The notes beneath the pieces were generated by a model. The model was not told the DNA's origin. It searched no databases and was given only the letters and a program-made list of their open reading frames with translations. 64,000 bases of DNA from contig NZ_CP070356.1 of NCBI RefSeq assembly GCF_016919445.1, positions 5,521,502 to 5,585,501 of the forward strand. The letters run 5' to 3'. Every line of letters begins with the position of its first letter. Position 1 is the first letter of the stretch. Shown one piece after another: positions 33,925 to 43,384 of this stretch. The stretch is from Pseudomonas sp. PDNC002 (GTDB taxonomy: Bacteria > Pseudomonadota > Gammaproteobacteria > Pseudomonadales > Pseudomonadaceae). The position numbers were made by a program, and so were the translations under genes.

Positions 33925-36384
33925 TCACCGTCCGGAGGTTGTGTCCGATCCAACGGTCGCAAACGCCGCCTCACGCAGGAAGCTGCGATTGAACGGCTGC
34001 GGCCGCGCCAGACCGTAGCCCTGGGCGTAGTCGATGCCGATTTCGCGCAGCACGTCGAGGATTTCCTGGGTCTCGACGAACTCCGCCACCGTGCGTTTGC
34101 CCATCACGTGGCCGATCTGGTTGATCACCTGGACCATGGCGCGGTCGATGGGGTCCTCGAGCATGTCCTTGATGAAGCTGCCGTCGATCTTCAGGTAGTC
34201 CACCGGCAAGTGTTTGAGATAGACGAAGGACGACATGCCGGCGCAGAAGTCGTCCAGCGAGAAGCGATAGCCCAGCGCCTTGAGTTCCTGGATGAAGCGC
34301 GTGGCGTTGACCAGGTTGGCGATGGCGCTGGTCTCGGTGATCTCGAAGCAGATGTTCGACGGCGCGATGCCGTAGCGCGGCTGCAGCTCGCGCAGGAAGT
34401 CGAGGAAGGTGTCATCACCGATGGTCGCGCCGGAGAGGTTGATGGCGCAGGTATGGATCGGCTCGTAGCCACCGTCGGCCACGCGCGCGGCCAGGATCTT
34501 GAAGGCGTTCTCGACCACCCAGCGGTCGATGTCCGGCATCAGACCGTAGCGTTCGGCGGCGGGAATGAAGTTGATCGGCGCCACCACCCGGCCACATTCG
34601 TCGTTCAGGCGCAGCAGCAGTTCGACATGGGCGCCCTCCTCCGCGCGCGGATCGACCGGGAAGATCGGCTGGGCGAACAGGCAGAAACGCTCTTCCTCCA
34701 GCGCCAGGCGGATGCGCTGCACCCAGGCCATCTCGCCAACCCGGTTGGACAACTCGGTATCGTCCGGGCGGAACACCTGGGCACGGTTGCGGCCCTTCTC
34801 CTTGGCCATGTAGCAGGCCATGTCGGCACAGCGCAGGGCCTCTTCCACCGACACCAGCATGGCGGAGATGTGCACCACGCCGATACTGACGGTGATATTG
34901 AAACCGCGCCCTTCCCACATGAAATGCAGGGCCTGAACGGTCAGGCGTATACGTTCGGCGATCTGCACCGCCATGTCCGGCGGACAGTGCTCCAGCAGGA
35001 TGCCGAACTCGTCGCCGCCCAGACGTGCCAGGGTGTCGCCATCGCGCAGGCACTGTTGCAGCACCGAGCAGACCTGGCGCAGCAGTTCGTCGCCGGCGGC
35101 GTGGCCACAGGTGTCGTTGACCAGCTTGAACTGGTCCAGGTCCAGGTACATCAGCGAATGCTGGCCGTGGGTGTCGGCGGAGCTTTCCAGCGCCTGCTTG
35201 AGGCGGAACTCGAACTCGCGGCGGTTGGTCAGGCCGGTCAGGGCATCGTGGGTCGCCTGCCAGGACAGGCTGGCCATGTACTGGCGCTCGCGGGTCATGT
35301 CGTGCAACACCAGCACCACGCCGACGACGTGGGACTCGGCATGGATCGGCGTGGCCACCAGGGTCACCGCCACGCTGGTGCCGTCCAGGCGCTGGATCAA
35401 TTTGCTGGTCTCGCTGCCGCCCTCCACTTCGCCACGCAGGATCTGCCCCACCAGCGGCAGGCCTTCCTCTTCGGAGCTTTCGTCGAGCACCCGCAGCAGC
35501 GAGCGCAGCGGCAGCCCTACGGCCATGGAGTTATCCCAGCCGATCATCCGTTCGGCGGCCGGGTTGAAGTAGGCGATGCACTCGAATTCGTCGAGGGTCA
35601 CCACGCCATCTCCGATAGCCGCCAGCGTCGTCTGGGCACGCTCCTTCTCGGTGTCCAGGGCGCTCTGGAAGGCGCGTTGCTGGTGCAGCAGCTTGCGCGT
35701 GCGCCAGACCGCCAGGAGGATCAGGCACAGGCCGATCAGGGCGTTGGCCACCAGCAACACCCACATCAGCATCCGCGAGCCCTGCCCAAGCGCCGCGGAG
35801 AACGCCATGGTGGCTGGCGTGACACCATCGTTGATCACCTGGATACGGCTGTTCCAGTAGCTCAGGTCGCCGGGACGGACATCGCTGGCGCGGATCTTCG
35901 CGTGCATCTCGTCGGCCAGTTGCTCCAACTGGTCGAGGTAGGCGTCGCCGATGATCCACATCTTCACCGCCTGGTCGAAATAGCTGTACTCGTGGAAGTA
36001 GCGGTAGAGCCAGATCAGCGCGCCGACGTCGTCGGGGTGGTTGCCGCCCTGCAAGGCGCCGGCGTGGGCCAATGCCAGGTCGGGTTCGCTGAGGTCGAGG
36101 GCGGCTCGGAAAGTCCGGTCGCCCTGGGGAATGGCGATGGCGGTGCGATAGCGCTCGTAATCCGCCGCATCGTGGCTCTGGCCGTAGAGCTGGAGATAGT
36201 GGATGGCGTCCTTCTGGCCCTTGGACCAAAGGCTCTCCCCGCCCACATAGGCGCGCACGCCGGACAGGATGTAGAGGCTGCCGCCACCGATCAGCGCCTG
36301 CAGCAACACCACGACCATGAACGGCCAGACCAGTTTGAGCAGGCGCGTCGTGCGCCGGGTCGGCAACAGTCCCATTGCATCCAT
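33925..36384 (-). CDS. rbdA: RbdA-like membrane c-di-GMP enzyme (PAS-GGDEF-EAL)
   Basis: An 819-residue inner-membrane protein. Two helices (about 18-42 and 205-227) bracket a periplasmic sensor domain; a signalling helix, a PAS domain (about 245-365), a GGDEF domain (365-535) and an EAL domain (550-805) follow. The cyclase site reads GGDEF (456-460), preceded by the inhibitory I-site RDGD (447-450). The EAL signature is ELLLRL at 588, and the segments NLSGATIGDD, EITETSAI and DDFCAGMSS are intact, so phosphodiesterase activity is expected. RbdA promotes biofilm dispersal in P. aeruginosa. The start chosen is the first ATG of MDAMGLL. Confidence 0.9.
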   Translation of the reverse strand: MDAMGLLPTRRTTRLLKLVWPFMVVVLLQALIGGGSLYILSGVRAYVGGESLWSKGQKDAIHYLQLYGQSHDAADYERYRTAIAIPQGDRTFRAALDLSEPDLALAHAGALQGGNHPDDVGALIWLYRYFHEYSYFDQAVKMWIIGDAYLDQLEQLADEMHAKIRASDVRPGDLSYWNSRIQVINDGVTPATMAFSAALGQGSRMLMWVLLVANALIGLCLILLAVWRTRKLLHQQRAFQSALDTEKERAQTTLAAIGDGVVTLDEFECIAYFNPAAERMIGWDNSMAVGLPLRSLLRVLDESSEEEGLPLVGQILRGEVEGGSETSKLIQRLDGTSVAVTLVATPIHAESHVVGVVLVLHDMTRERQYMASLSWQATHDALTGLTNRREFEFRLKQALESSADTHGQHSLMYLDLDQFKLVNDTCGHAAGDELLRQVCSVLQQCLRDGDTLARLGGDEFGILLEHCPPDMAVQIAERIRLTVQALHFMWEGRGFNITVSIGVVHISAMLVSVEEALRCADMACYMAKEKGRNRAQVFRPDDTELSNRVGEMAWVQRIRLALEEERFCLFAQPIFPVDPRAEEGAHVELLLRLNDECGRVVAPINFIPAAERYGLMPDIDRWVVENAFKILAARVADGGYEPIHTCAINLSGATIGDDTFLDFLRELQPRYGIAPSNICFEITETSAIANLVNATRFIQELKALGYRFSLDDFCAGMSSFVYLKHLPVDYLKIDGSFIKDMLEDPIDRAMVQVINQIGHVMGKRTVAEFVETQEILDVLREIGIDYAQGYGLARPQPFNRSFLREAAFATVGSDTTSGR

Positions 36385-36722
36385 AACCCGTTTCGGCTTC
36401 CTTCTTGTTATCCCTGGCAGGCCGCTGCGGCGGAGCCGCATGCTCCTCCTCGGGGACTCCTGTAGGCCGCCCCTCATTTACTCATAGCCGATCGGTGGAA
36501 TTCCTCAAACCGCCAGGCATGACACTTGGTCGGCTAACTACCGGCTGTCCGCCGGAAAATCGCGGACGATCGGTCTCGGAGCGCCTGGCGCCGGCCTTTC
36601 GTCGAGTCCACCCAATTGGCCACTTAAGTCCGACGACTACTGGCCTTGCGACACCATCGGCCATGTGCCATACCTCAAGTCGTCGTGCAATCTGCAATCA
36701 GGAAGCGGCGAACGGAGAAGCC
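36385..36722. other. Divergent promoter region between rbdA and the LuxR-type gene
   Basis: 338 bp without a gene. A short GCGGC-GGA-GCCGC hairpin lies near 36426 and no repeat-family element is present. Both divergent promoters are expected here; no operator stands out. Confidence 0.4.
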
Positions 36723-37826
36723 ATGCCACGGCGAGATATGGACGCGCTGTATGACCGCCTGGTGGGCCTGACTTACGAGTGCGTGCTCGACGAGGGCAAC
36801 TGGCTGCCGCTGCTCACCGAACTGATCGACGCCAGCGGTCGCCAGCAGGGCGCCCTGCTGTTCTGGGACCAGACCGAGAACGGCGCGCTGGCCAGCGAGA
36901 TCAACCTGTGCGACCCCGGCGCCATCGACATCTATAACCGCGAGTTCTGCACCATCGACCCGGCCAAGGGCTTCATGCTGCACCGCCCGGTCGGCCGCTG
37001 GTACCACGATCGCGAAGAGTACGGGCCGCAGCGCATCGCCCGCGATCCCTACTATCAGGAGTTCCAGCGGCCCAACGGCATGCACAACGTGTCCTGCGTG
37101 AAGCTCAACGAACAGGCCAGCTCGGGTATCTATCTGTCGGTGCTGACCAGCCTGGGCGCGCGCTACCCGGATGGCACCGAGCAGGCGCTGCTGGCGCGCC
37201 TGAGCCAGCATCTCACCCGCGCGGCGCGCATGTTCGGCCGCATCGACGCGATGCGCCAGGAGCTGGCCCACCGCGATCTGCTGCTGGACCAGTACCCCAC
37301 GCCGCTCTGGCTGCTCGATGGCGACACCCGCGTGCTCTACGCCAACCAGGCGGCGCAACAACGGCTGGGGGAGCGCGCGGGGCTGTTCCACGAAGTGTTC
37401 GGCCGCCTGCACTGCCGCCAGCACGATGCGAAGCTGCAAGGCCTGGTGCGCCACGCCGGCCCGCGACAGGGCAAGGGCCACGCTGGCTGGCTGCCGCTGG
37501 GCGATGGAAGCGGACAGGAACTGCTGGTGACTCCGGTGCCGGCCGAAGCCGGCTTCAACCAGCCGTTCCAGCGACCGCTGGTGCTGCTGGCCGTGCTCGA
37601 TGCGCACCGCCAGAACCGGCTGCTGGGCGAGCTGTTCGGTCTCACCCCGGCCGAACAGCGCCTGGGCGACCTGCTGGTGCGCGGCCTGACGCCGGAGCAC
37701 TGCGCCGAGCAACTGGGCACCTCGATCAATACCGTGCGCAGCCAGCTGCGCGCCCTGTTCCGCAAGACACGCACCAGCCGCCAGGCAGAACTGGTGAGCC
37801 TGCTGGTGCGCCTGGGGCAGCATTGA
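36723..37826 (+). CDS. LuxR-type helix-turn-helix regulator (367 aa)
   Basis: The C-terminal 65 residues form a LuxR/NarL helix-turn-helix (GLTPAEQRLGDLLVRGLTPEHCAEQLGTSINTVRSQLRALFRKT). The N-terminal 180 residues are a GAF-like region without LuxR autoinducer-binding motifs, and a PAS-like stretch follows (DQYPTPLWLLDGDTRVLYANQAAQQRLGE). GGAGAAG precedes the ATG at 36723. It is divergent from rbdA and followed after 117 bp by a methyltransferase gene on the same strand. The signal is unknown. Confidence 0.85.
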   Translation: MPRRDMDALYDRLVGLTYECVLDEGNWLPLLTELIDASGRQQGALLFWDQTENGALASEINLCDPGAIDIYNREFCTIDPAKGFMLHRPVGRWYHDREEYGPQRIARDPYYQEFQRPNGMHNVSCVKLNEQASSGIYLSVLTSLGARYPDGTEQALLARLSQHLTRAARMFGRIDAMRQELAHRDLLLDQYPTPLWLLDGDTRVLYANQAAQQRLGERAGLFHEVFGRLHCRQHDAKLQGLVRHAGPRQGKGHAGWLPLGDGSGQELLVTPVPAEAGFNQPFQRPLVLLAVLDAHRQNRLLGELFGLTPAEQRLGDLLVRGLTPEHCAEQLGTSINTVRSQLRALFRKTRTSRQAELVSLLVRLGQH

Positions 37827-37943
37827 GATTTTCGCGACCATCATTCATTCAGATGATGGCCCGAGGCCAAGCGGCCTCTAATGTGGTGGACGGACCTCCG
37901 ACCGGCAGGTCGGCGGCGCATTCGGCATCTCAGGTGAACGGCA

Positions 37944-38831
37944 ATGGACGATCGCACCCGGCAGCATCCGCAGTCACTCAACGAAGCCATCGAAGAACTC
38001 GAACAACAATTGCAACGACTCAAGGACGGTGACGGCGACCTGCTGGCACTGGCAGCCGGTGGCAGCGCGCCAACGGAATCGCCGCGCGTGGTGCCGTTCC
38101 CACGACGGCGTGAACGGCCGATGGGCGAAGGTGCCGGCAACGCCGTGCTGATGGACTACCTGTACGGCATCGACAGCACCTTGCGCTCGCTGCTGCCGGA
38201 CGGCCCCACCGAACAGCTGTTCCGCTACGCCAGCACGGCGCCGGCATCCCGCGCGCTGCGCTCGCGGCGACAACTGCTGGCGCGGGAGATCGACCGCACC
38301 TGCGAGTTGCTCAGCGGCCAGGCACGGATTCTCTGCGTGGGCAGCGGGCACCTGCGCGAAGCCGAGCTGGCGCGCTCGCTGCGTCATGGCCATTACCGGG
38401 AATTCTTCGCGCTGGATGCGCAGTCGCAATCGTTGCAGACGGTGGAATCCTGCTACGCCTCGCTGGGCGTGCAGACGCTGCTGTGCAGCCTGGACGACCT
38501 GTTCTACGGCCGTTCCGACCTCTGCCACTTCGACCTGATCTATTCGGCGGGCCTGTACGAGGTGCTGGACGACCACGATGCCCGCGACCTGACCCGCAAC
38601 CTGTTCGCCCGCCTGCTACCCGGTGGCCGGCTGCTGATGGGCAACTTCCTCCCCGGCGTGCCGGACATCAGCTACCTCGAAGGCCTGCTGGACTGGCAGC
38701 CGCACTACCGTAGCGACGCCGCGCTGCTCGACCTGCTGCTGGGCATTCCCTACAACGACATCGGCGGCGCGCGGGTCTTCCACGACCTGGGCAACTGCGT
38801 GGCCTTCCTCGAAGTCACGCGCTACGGCTGA
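37944..38831 (+). CDS. Class I SAM-dependent methyltransferase with N-terminal extension
   Basis: A 295-residue cytoplasmic enzyme. The SAM-binding motif I reads ILCVGSGHLREAEL, followed by an acidic residue in FFALDAQ, DLIYSAGLYEVL (motif IV region) and LLPGGRLLMGNF. The first 70 residues are a charged coiled-coil-like extension (EAIEELEQQLQRLKD). The YSAGLYEVL segment recalls the PhcB-type fatty-acid methyl ester signal synthases, but I cannot verify this without alignment. The substrate is unassigned. Confidence 0.7.
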   Translation: MDDRTRQHPQSLNEAIEELEQQLQRLKDGDGDLLALAAGGSAPTESPRVVPFPRRRERPMGEGAGNAVLMDYLYGIDSTLRSLLPDGPTEQLFRYASTAPASRALRSRRQLLAREIDRTCELLSGQARILCVGSGHLREAELARSLRHGHYREFFALDAQSQSLQTVESCYASLGVQTLLCSLDDLFYGRSDLCHFDLIYSAGLYEVLDDHDARDLTRNLFARLLPGGRLLMGNFLPGVPDISYLEGLLDWQPHYRSDAALLDLLLGIPYNDIGGARVFHDLGNCVAFLEVTRYG

Positions 38832-40625
38832 TCAGCTCTGCTGAAGATGTCCGTACAGGCGCGCATAGAGCCCGCCCTCGGCGATCAGTTGCTGGTGATC
38901 GCCATCCTCGGCAATGCGCCCGCCGTCGAACACCAGCACGCGATCGGCCTGCTTCACCGCTGACAGGCGGTGGGCGATGATCAGCGTGGTGCGGCCCTGG
39001 AGGAAGCGCTCCAGCGCCTGGTGCAGGGCGTACTCGGTGGCGGCGTCCAGCGCCGAAGTCGCCTCGTCGAGGATTACCACCTTGGGTTCGGCCAACACCA
39101 TGCGGGCGATGGCCATGCGCTGCCGCTGGCCGCCGGAGAGCCGCACGCCGGAACGCCCGACCACGCTGTCCAGGCCCTGCGGCAAGGCGCGGATGGTGTC
39201 CGCCAGCTGCGCTACTTCCAATGCGCGCCAACAGGCCTCGTCGCCGCGTTCGCGGCCCATGGTCAGGTTGGCGCGCACCGTGTCGTTGAACAGCGCCGGA
39301 TGCTGCAGCACCACGGCCACCTGCTCGCGCACGCAGTCCAGGCCGATCTCCTCCAGCGCCACGCCGCCATAGCGGATGCTGCCCGACTGTGGCTGGTAGA
39401 GCCCCAGCAGCAGTTGCACCAGGGTGCTCTTGCCGCCGCCGCTGGCGCCGACGATGGCGACCTTCTCGCCGGGGGCGATGTCCAGGTCGAGACCGTCCAG
39501 CACCCGTTCGTCACGGTAGGCGAAGCTCAGATCGCGCACCTGGATGCCAACGGTGTCATGCCCGGCGAAAGGATCGCGGCGATGAACGTATTGCGGCTCG
39601 TCGGCGCGGGAAAGCAGCTCGTTGATACGGGTCAGCGCACCGCCGGCGGCGTAGAAGGCGTACTGCAGGCTGAGCAGTTGTTCCACCGGGCCGATCATGA
39701 ACCACAGATAACTGAACACCGCGAGCATCTGGCCGATGGACAGGTCGGAGAACAGCACCGTGAGCATGGCGGCGGCGCGGAACAGATCGATGCCGAACTG
39801 GAACAGCAGACCGCTGGCGCGCCCGGCGGCGTCGCTCTTCCATTGCGAGGCGGTGGCGTAGTCGCGCACTTCGCGGGCACGGGTGCCGAGGCGGCCTAGG
39901 AAGAAGCCCTGGCGGTTGCCGGCGCGCACCTCCTGGATCGCATCGAGGGTTTCGGTGAGCGCCTGGGTGAAACGCGACGTGCTGTCGTTCTCCAGCTTCT
40001 TCAGGTGCTTCACGCGCTTGCCCAGCTGCACCGTGGCGAAGATCACCAGCGGATTGAACAGCAGGATCAGCAGCGCCAGTTGCCAGTGCATCCAGATGAG
40101 GATGGCCGCCGTGCCGCAGAGCGTCAGCAGCGCCACCAGGAAGCGGCTCAGGGTATCGCCGACGAACTTGTCGAGGGTGTCGAGATCGGTCACCAGGTGC
40201 GCGCTGACGGTGCCGCCGCCGAGGGTTTCGTACTCCCCCAGGGCGATGCGTTTCAGGCGTTCGATCAAGCGCAGGCGGATGCGGTACACCACGTCCTTGG
40301 ACAGCCGCGCGAACAGCTTGGCCTGCAACACGTTGAACACCAGCGCGCAGCTGCGCAACAGCAGGGTCACCAGCAGCATCAGACCGATGTAGCCCAATGG
40401 CTTATGCCAGCCGGCGGGCAGCCACTGGTTCATCACCTGCAGGGCGGCATCGCCCTTGCCCAGCAGCACTTCGTCAACCAGCAGCGGCAGCAGCAGCGGG
40501 ATCGGCACGCTGCAGGCGGTGGCCAGCACGGCGACCAGGTTGGCGAGGATCAGGGCCTTGCGATGGCGGAAGGCGAGCCGGCGAATCTCCGCCCAGCTCA
40601 GGCGGTCAACGGACGGCTCAGGCAT
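38832..40625 (-). CDS. ABC exporter, fused membrane and ATPase domains
   Basis: A 597-residue half-transporter. Six helices occupy about residues 25-320; the nucleotide-binding domain has Walker A GASGGGKST (393-401), the signature LSGGQRQRMAIAR, Walker B VVILDEATSAL and the switch AHRL. It would work as a homodimer at the inner membrane, exporting a lipid, peptide or drug. Its start overlaps the upstream DsbA-like gene by 8 bp. The same order occurs in P. aeruginosa as I recall. Confidence 0.92.
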   Translation of the reverse strand: MPEPSVDRLSWAEIRRLAFRHRKALILANLVAVLATACSVPIPLLLPLLVDEVLLGKGDAALQVMNQWLPAGWHKPLGYIGLMLLVTLLLRSCALVFNVLQAKLFARLSKDVVYRIRLRLIERLKRIALGEYETLGGGTVSAHLVTDLDTLDKFVGDTLSRFLVALLTLCGTAAILIWMHWQLALLILLFNPLVIFATVQLGKRVKHLKKLENDSTSRFTQALTETLDAIQEVRAGNRQGFFLGRLGTRAREVRDYATASQWKSDAAGRASGLLFQFGIDLFRAAAMLTVLFSDLSIGQMLAVFSYLWFMIGPVEQLLSLQYAFYAAGGALTRINELLSRADEPQYVHRRDPFAGHDTVGIQVRDLSFAYRDERVLDGLDLDIAPGEKVAIVGASGGGKSTLVQLLLGLYQPQSGSIRYGGVALEEIGLDCVREQVAVVLQHPALFNDTVRANLTMGRERGDEACWRALEVAQLADTIRALPQGLDSVVGRSGVRLSGGQRQRMAIARMVLAEPKVVILDEATSALDAATEYALHQALERFLQGRTTLIIAHRLSAVKQADRVLVFDGGRIAEDGDHQQLIAEGGLYARLYGHLQQS

Positions 40626-41253
40626 GCCGCCCGCGCTCCAGCCAGCGCTCCAGCAGCGGAGCGAGCTCGCCCAGCGGCTGGTAGCCGTTGGTCAGCAGGG
40701 CCAGTTGGCCATCGCGCTCGGCGAGCAGCGTGGGGAAACCGGCAATGCCCAGGTCGCGGGCCCAGGAGAAGTCGGCAAGGGTTGCCAGGTGGTTGTCCTG
40801 GCTGTCAAAGGCTTCGGCGAACTCGATGCGTGGCAGGCCGACCCGTTCGGCCAGCTCGGTAAGCACGCCGGCCTGGGTGACGTCGCGGCCTTCGGCGTAG
40901 AAAGCCTGCTGGATTTCACCAACCAACGCCCAGGCGCAGTCCTCATCCAGGCGGCGGGCAGTGACCACCGCCCGGCAGGCCGGCTCGGTGTCGTAGACGA
41001 AACCGTCGGGCAGCGCGTCTTCGAAGCGGAACGGCTGGCCGGTGGCGCGATGCACCGCCTCCCAGTGTTCGAGGATATAGCGCTTGGTGGTCGGTTCCAG
41101 CGCGGCGCCCTGCCCCGTGCGCAAACCGCCCATCACCAGCGCCAGCGGCACGCCGGCGCCACGCGCCTGCTCTGCCAGCGCCTGGGCTACCGGGGCGAAG
41201 CCCCAGCACCAGGAGCACATCGGGTCCATCACATAGAGCAGGCGGCTGGTCAC
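40618..41253 (-). CDS. DsbA family oxidoreductase, FrnE-like (cytoplasmic)
   Basis: A 211-residue thioredoxin-fold protein. The active site is C13-S-W-C16 (MDPMCSWCWGF) and the cis-proline loop is GIAGFPTLL. There is no signal peptide, unlike periplasmic DsbA. Translation begins at GTG 41253. It is tightly linked to trhO upstream (3 bp) and the ABC exporter downstream (8-bp overlap). Confidence 0.88.
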   Translation of the reverse strand: MTSRLLYVMDPMCSWCWGFAPVAQALAEQARGAGVPLALVMGGLRTGQGAALEPTTKRYILEHWEAVHRATGQPFRFEDALPDGFVYDTEPACRAVVTARRLDEDCAWALVGEIQQAFYAEGRDVTQAGVLTELAERVGLPRIEFAEAFDSQDNHLATLADFSWARDLGIAGFPTLLAERDGQLALLTNGYQPLGELAPLLERWLERGRHA

Positions 41254-41256
41254 GTA

Positions 41257-42192
41257 TCAGTTCTCCGCGCGGGGATCACGGCCAATGGGATGCGGCTGGT
41301 TGCGCTGGCGCGCCAACTCGATCTGCTTCTGCCGTTCGCGGGCACTGGCGCGGGTCTTCTCCGACAGCGAATCCCAGCAATGCGGGCAGCTGATGCCCGG
41401 CGCGTAGTGCTGCGAGGCACGGTCCTCGACGGAGATCGGGTTGCGGCAGGCATGGCACTGATCGTAGTCGCCTTCGGAAAGGTCATGACGCACGGTCACG
41501 CGGTTGTCGAAGACGAAGCAGTCGCCGCGCCAGAGGGTCTCGGCCTCGGGCACTTCCTCCAGGTACTTGAGGATGCCGCCCTTGAGGTGGAACACCTCTT
41601 CGAAGCCTTCGTTGAGCATGTAGCTCGACGCCTTCTCGCAGCGGATGCCGCCGGTGCAGAACATCGCGACCTTCTTGTGTTTCGCCGGGTCGTAATGCTC
41701 GCGGATGTAGTCGGGGAACTCGCGGAACGACTTGGTCTTCGGGTCGATGGCACCTTCGAAGGTGCCGATGGCCACTTCATAGTCGTTGCGGGTATCGATC
41801 AGCAGGACTTCCGGGTCGGAAATCAGCGCGTTCCAGTCCCCGGGCTCGACGTAGGTCCCGACCTTGGAATTGGGGTCGACGCCCGGTACGCCGAGGGTGA
41901 CGATTTCCTTCTTCAGCTTGACCTTGGTGCGGTAGAAGGGCTGCTCATCGCAGTAGGACTCCTTGTGGTCCACATCGGCCAGGCGCGGGTCGAGCTTGAG
42001 CCAGGCGAGCAGACCGTCGATGCCGGCGCGGGTGCCGGAGACGGTGCCGTTGATGCCCTCTTCGGCGAGCAGCAGGGTGCCCTTCACGCCATTGTCGAGC
42101 AGGGTCTGCAGCAGGGGTTCGCGCAGGGCGACGTAGTCGGGCAGGGAGACGAACTTGTACAACGCCGCGACGACGATTCGATCGGTGGTCAT
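41257..42192 (-). CDS. trhO: tRNA uridine(34) hydroxylase TrhO (rhodanese domain)
   Basis: A 311-residue enzyme that makes 5-hydroxyuridine at the tRNA wobble position using oxygen. It has an N-terminal acylphosphatase-like domain (about 8-95), a rhodanese domain (115-215) with the active-site loop C179-TGGIRC, and a C-terminal CxxC zinc-like region ([15 protein letters not shown]). Length and motifs match YceA/UPF0176. It heads the trhO-dsbA-like-ABC gene set. Confidence 0.93.
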   Translation of the reverse strand: MTTDRIVVAALYKFVSLPDYVALREPLLQTLLDNGVKGTLLLAEEGINGTVSGTRAGIDGLLAWLKLDPRLADVDHKESYCDEQPFYRTKVKLKKEIVTLGVPGVDPNSKVGTYVEPGDWNALISDPEVLLIDTRNDYEVAIGTFEGAIDPKTKSFREFPDYIREHYDPAKHKKVAMFCTGGIRCEKASSYMLNEGFEEVFHLKGGILKYLEEVPEAETLWRGDCFVFDNRVTVRHDLSEGDYDQCHACRNPISVEDRASQHYAPGISCPHCWDSLSEKTRASARERQKQIELARQRNQPHPIGRDPRAEN

Positions 42193-42297
42193 GCATCACT
42201 CCAGTGGTCGCCCGCGTAAAGGGCGGACCGGGTTTCTTTGGAACAGAAAGTCTGAAAACAAAAGCTGATCGACAGCTGAATCAGAGGCTGAAAATGA

Positions 42298-42321
42298 CAG
42301 CGCCGGCAGAAGCCGGCGCTG
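42298..42321 (-). terminator. Likely terminator of bolA
   Basis: CAGCGCCGGC and GCCGGCGCTG form a perfect 10-bp stem with a 4-nt loop. On the minus strand it is followed by TCATTTTC, a weak U-tract, 49 bp after the bolA stop. Confidence 0.6.
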
Positions 42322-42369
42322 GGTATCGCATTCTACCGGAGCGGGACGCGTCCCGCATCCAGCCGCCGA

Positions 42370-42681
42370 TCAGTGCGGAAGATCGTGCTTGCTGCCGCCA
42401 CGGCAGGTCGGCGAATCCGGTGCCGCGCCCTGCTGCGCCCACTCCTCGGGGGTGTAGGTGTGCAGGGCCAGGGCGTGGAACTGGCCCATCAGATCGCCCA
42501 GGGTGGCGTAGACCTTCTGGTGCCGCTTCACCGCGTTCAGCCCGGCGAATGCCGGGCTGACGATCACGGCCTTGTAGTGCGTTTCCTGCCCGCGGCTGTG
42601 CATGTGGCTCTCGTCGAGCACATCGAGGTGCTGCGGTTCGAGGGCGCCCAGGGCGGTCTGGATACGGTCACGCATGCTCAT
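42370..42681 (-). CDS. bolA: BolA family transcription/iron-sulfur regulator
   Basis: A 103-residue BolA protein. Seen are the class II KH-like core, the SHMHSRGQETHYKAVIVSPAFAG segment and the conserved NAVKRHQKVYATLGDLM helix with the histidine used for cluster binding with glutaredoxin. BolA controls morphology and biofilm genes. The tail GGSKHDLPH is poorly conserved in the family. It starts MSMRDR with AAGAGAT upstream. Confidence 0.92.
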   Translation of the reverse strand: MSMRDRIQTALGALEPQHLDVLDESHMHSRGQETHYKAVIVSPAFAGLNAVKRHQKVYATLGDLMGQFHALALHTYTPEEWAQQGAAPDSPTCRGGSKHDLPH

Positions 42682-42707
42682 GTCGGATCTCTTTCAGGTG
42701 CTATGAA

Positions 42708-43217
42708 TCAGGGCTTCTTGGCCGGAGCCTGGGGCTTCACGCCCAGTTCCTTGTCCATGTCGGCCATCAGCTTGTTCACCGGGTCTACCGCGGTCTGCAG
42801 CTTGGCCTGGGTCAGCTGGGCGGATTCGGCGGTCAGGCGCGGCATCTTCTCCAGCACCTTGCGGCCCAGCGGGGATGCGTAGAAGTCGTTCAGCTGCTTG
42901 AGCTCGGACTCGCTGAAGTTGCTGGTGTAGAGCTTGACCAGCTCAGGCTTGAGCTTGTCCCAGCCCACGGCGCGGTCCAGTTCGGCATTGGCCTTGGCCT
43001 GGTAGCGGTCGAGCACAGCCTTCTTGCTGTCGGGCGCCTTCGCCTGGGCGAAGCGCTGGGCGAGCATCTGCTGGACTTGCGCGTAGACCGGCACGGTCAG
43101 CTTGTCGGCATGGACCTGCTTGAGGAACTTCTCCGCCTCGGCGTTGGCATCAGCCAGTGCCACGGAACTGAAGCCAACCAGAAGTGCAGCGGTGCAGAGG
43201 GAACGAAGAACGGTCAT
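42708..43217 (-). CDS. DUF2059 periplasmic protein
   Basis: A 169-residue protein with a clear signal peptide (MTVLRSLCTAALLVGFSSVALADA). The C-terminal half contains YTSNFSESELKQLNDFYASPLGRKVLEKMP, the DUF2059 signature. Function is not known. It is 26 bp upstream of bolA on the same strand and could be in one operon. Confidence 0.88.
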   Translation of the reverse strand: MTVLRSLCTAALLVGFSSVALADANAEAEKFLKQVHADKLTVPVYAQVQQMLAQRFAQAKAPDSKKAVLDRYQAKANAELDRAVGWDKLKPELVKLYTSNFSESELKQLNDFYASPLGRKVLEKMPRLTAESAQLTQAKLQTAVDPVNKLMADMDKELGVKPQAPAKKP

Positions 43218-43384
43218 GGGGCGGTCCTGTGAGTCTGAAGGGTGTCCGGGTGGGACCCGCCATTCTGCGCCTAAGTTCGGAATACGCTCAAGAGAATGCC
43301 AATTGGCGGGGAAGTGACCGACTTCTCTTGTAGGACAGTTCGTGAAACGGCATGCTGCGGCGCGTTGCCACATGGATGTGACCG

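Noticed and set aside
34108-36465. 785-codon plus-strand frame opposite rbdA
   Set aside because: Same reason: antisense of a well-supported gene, with biased composition and no domain.
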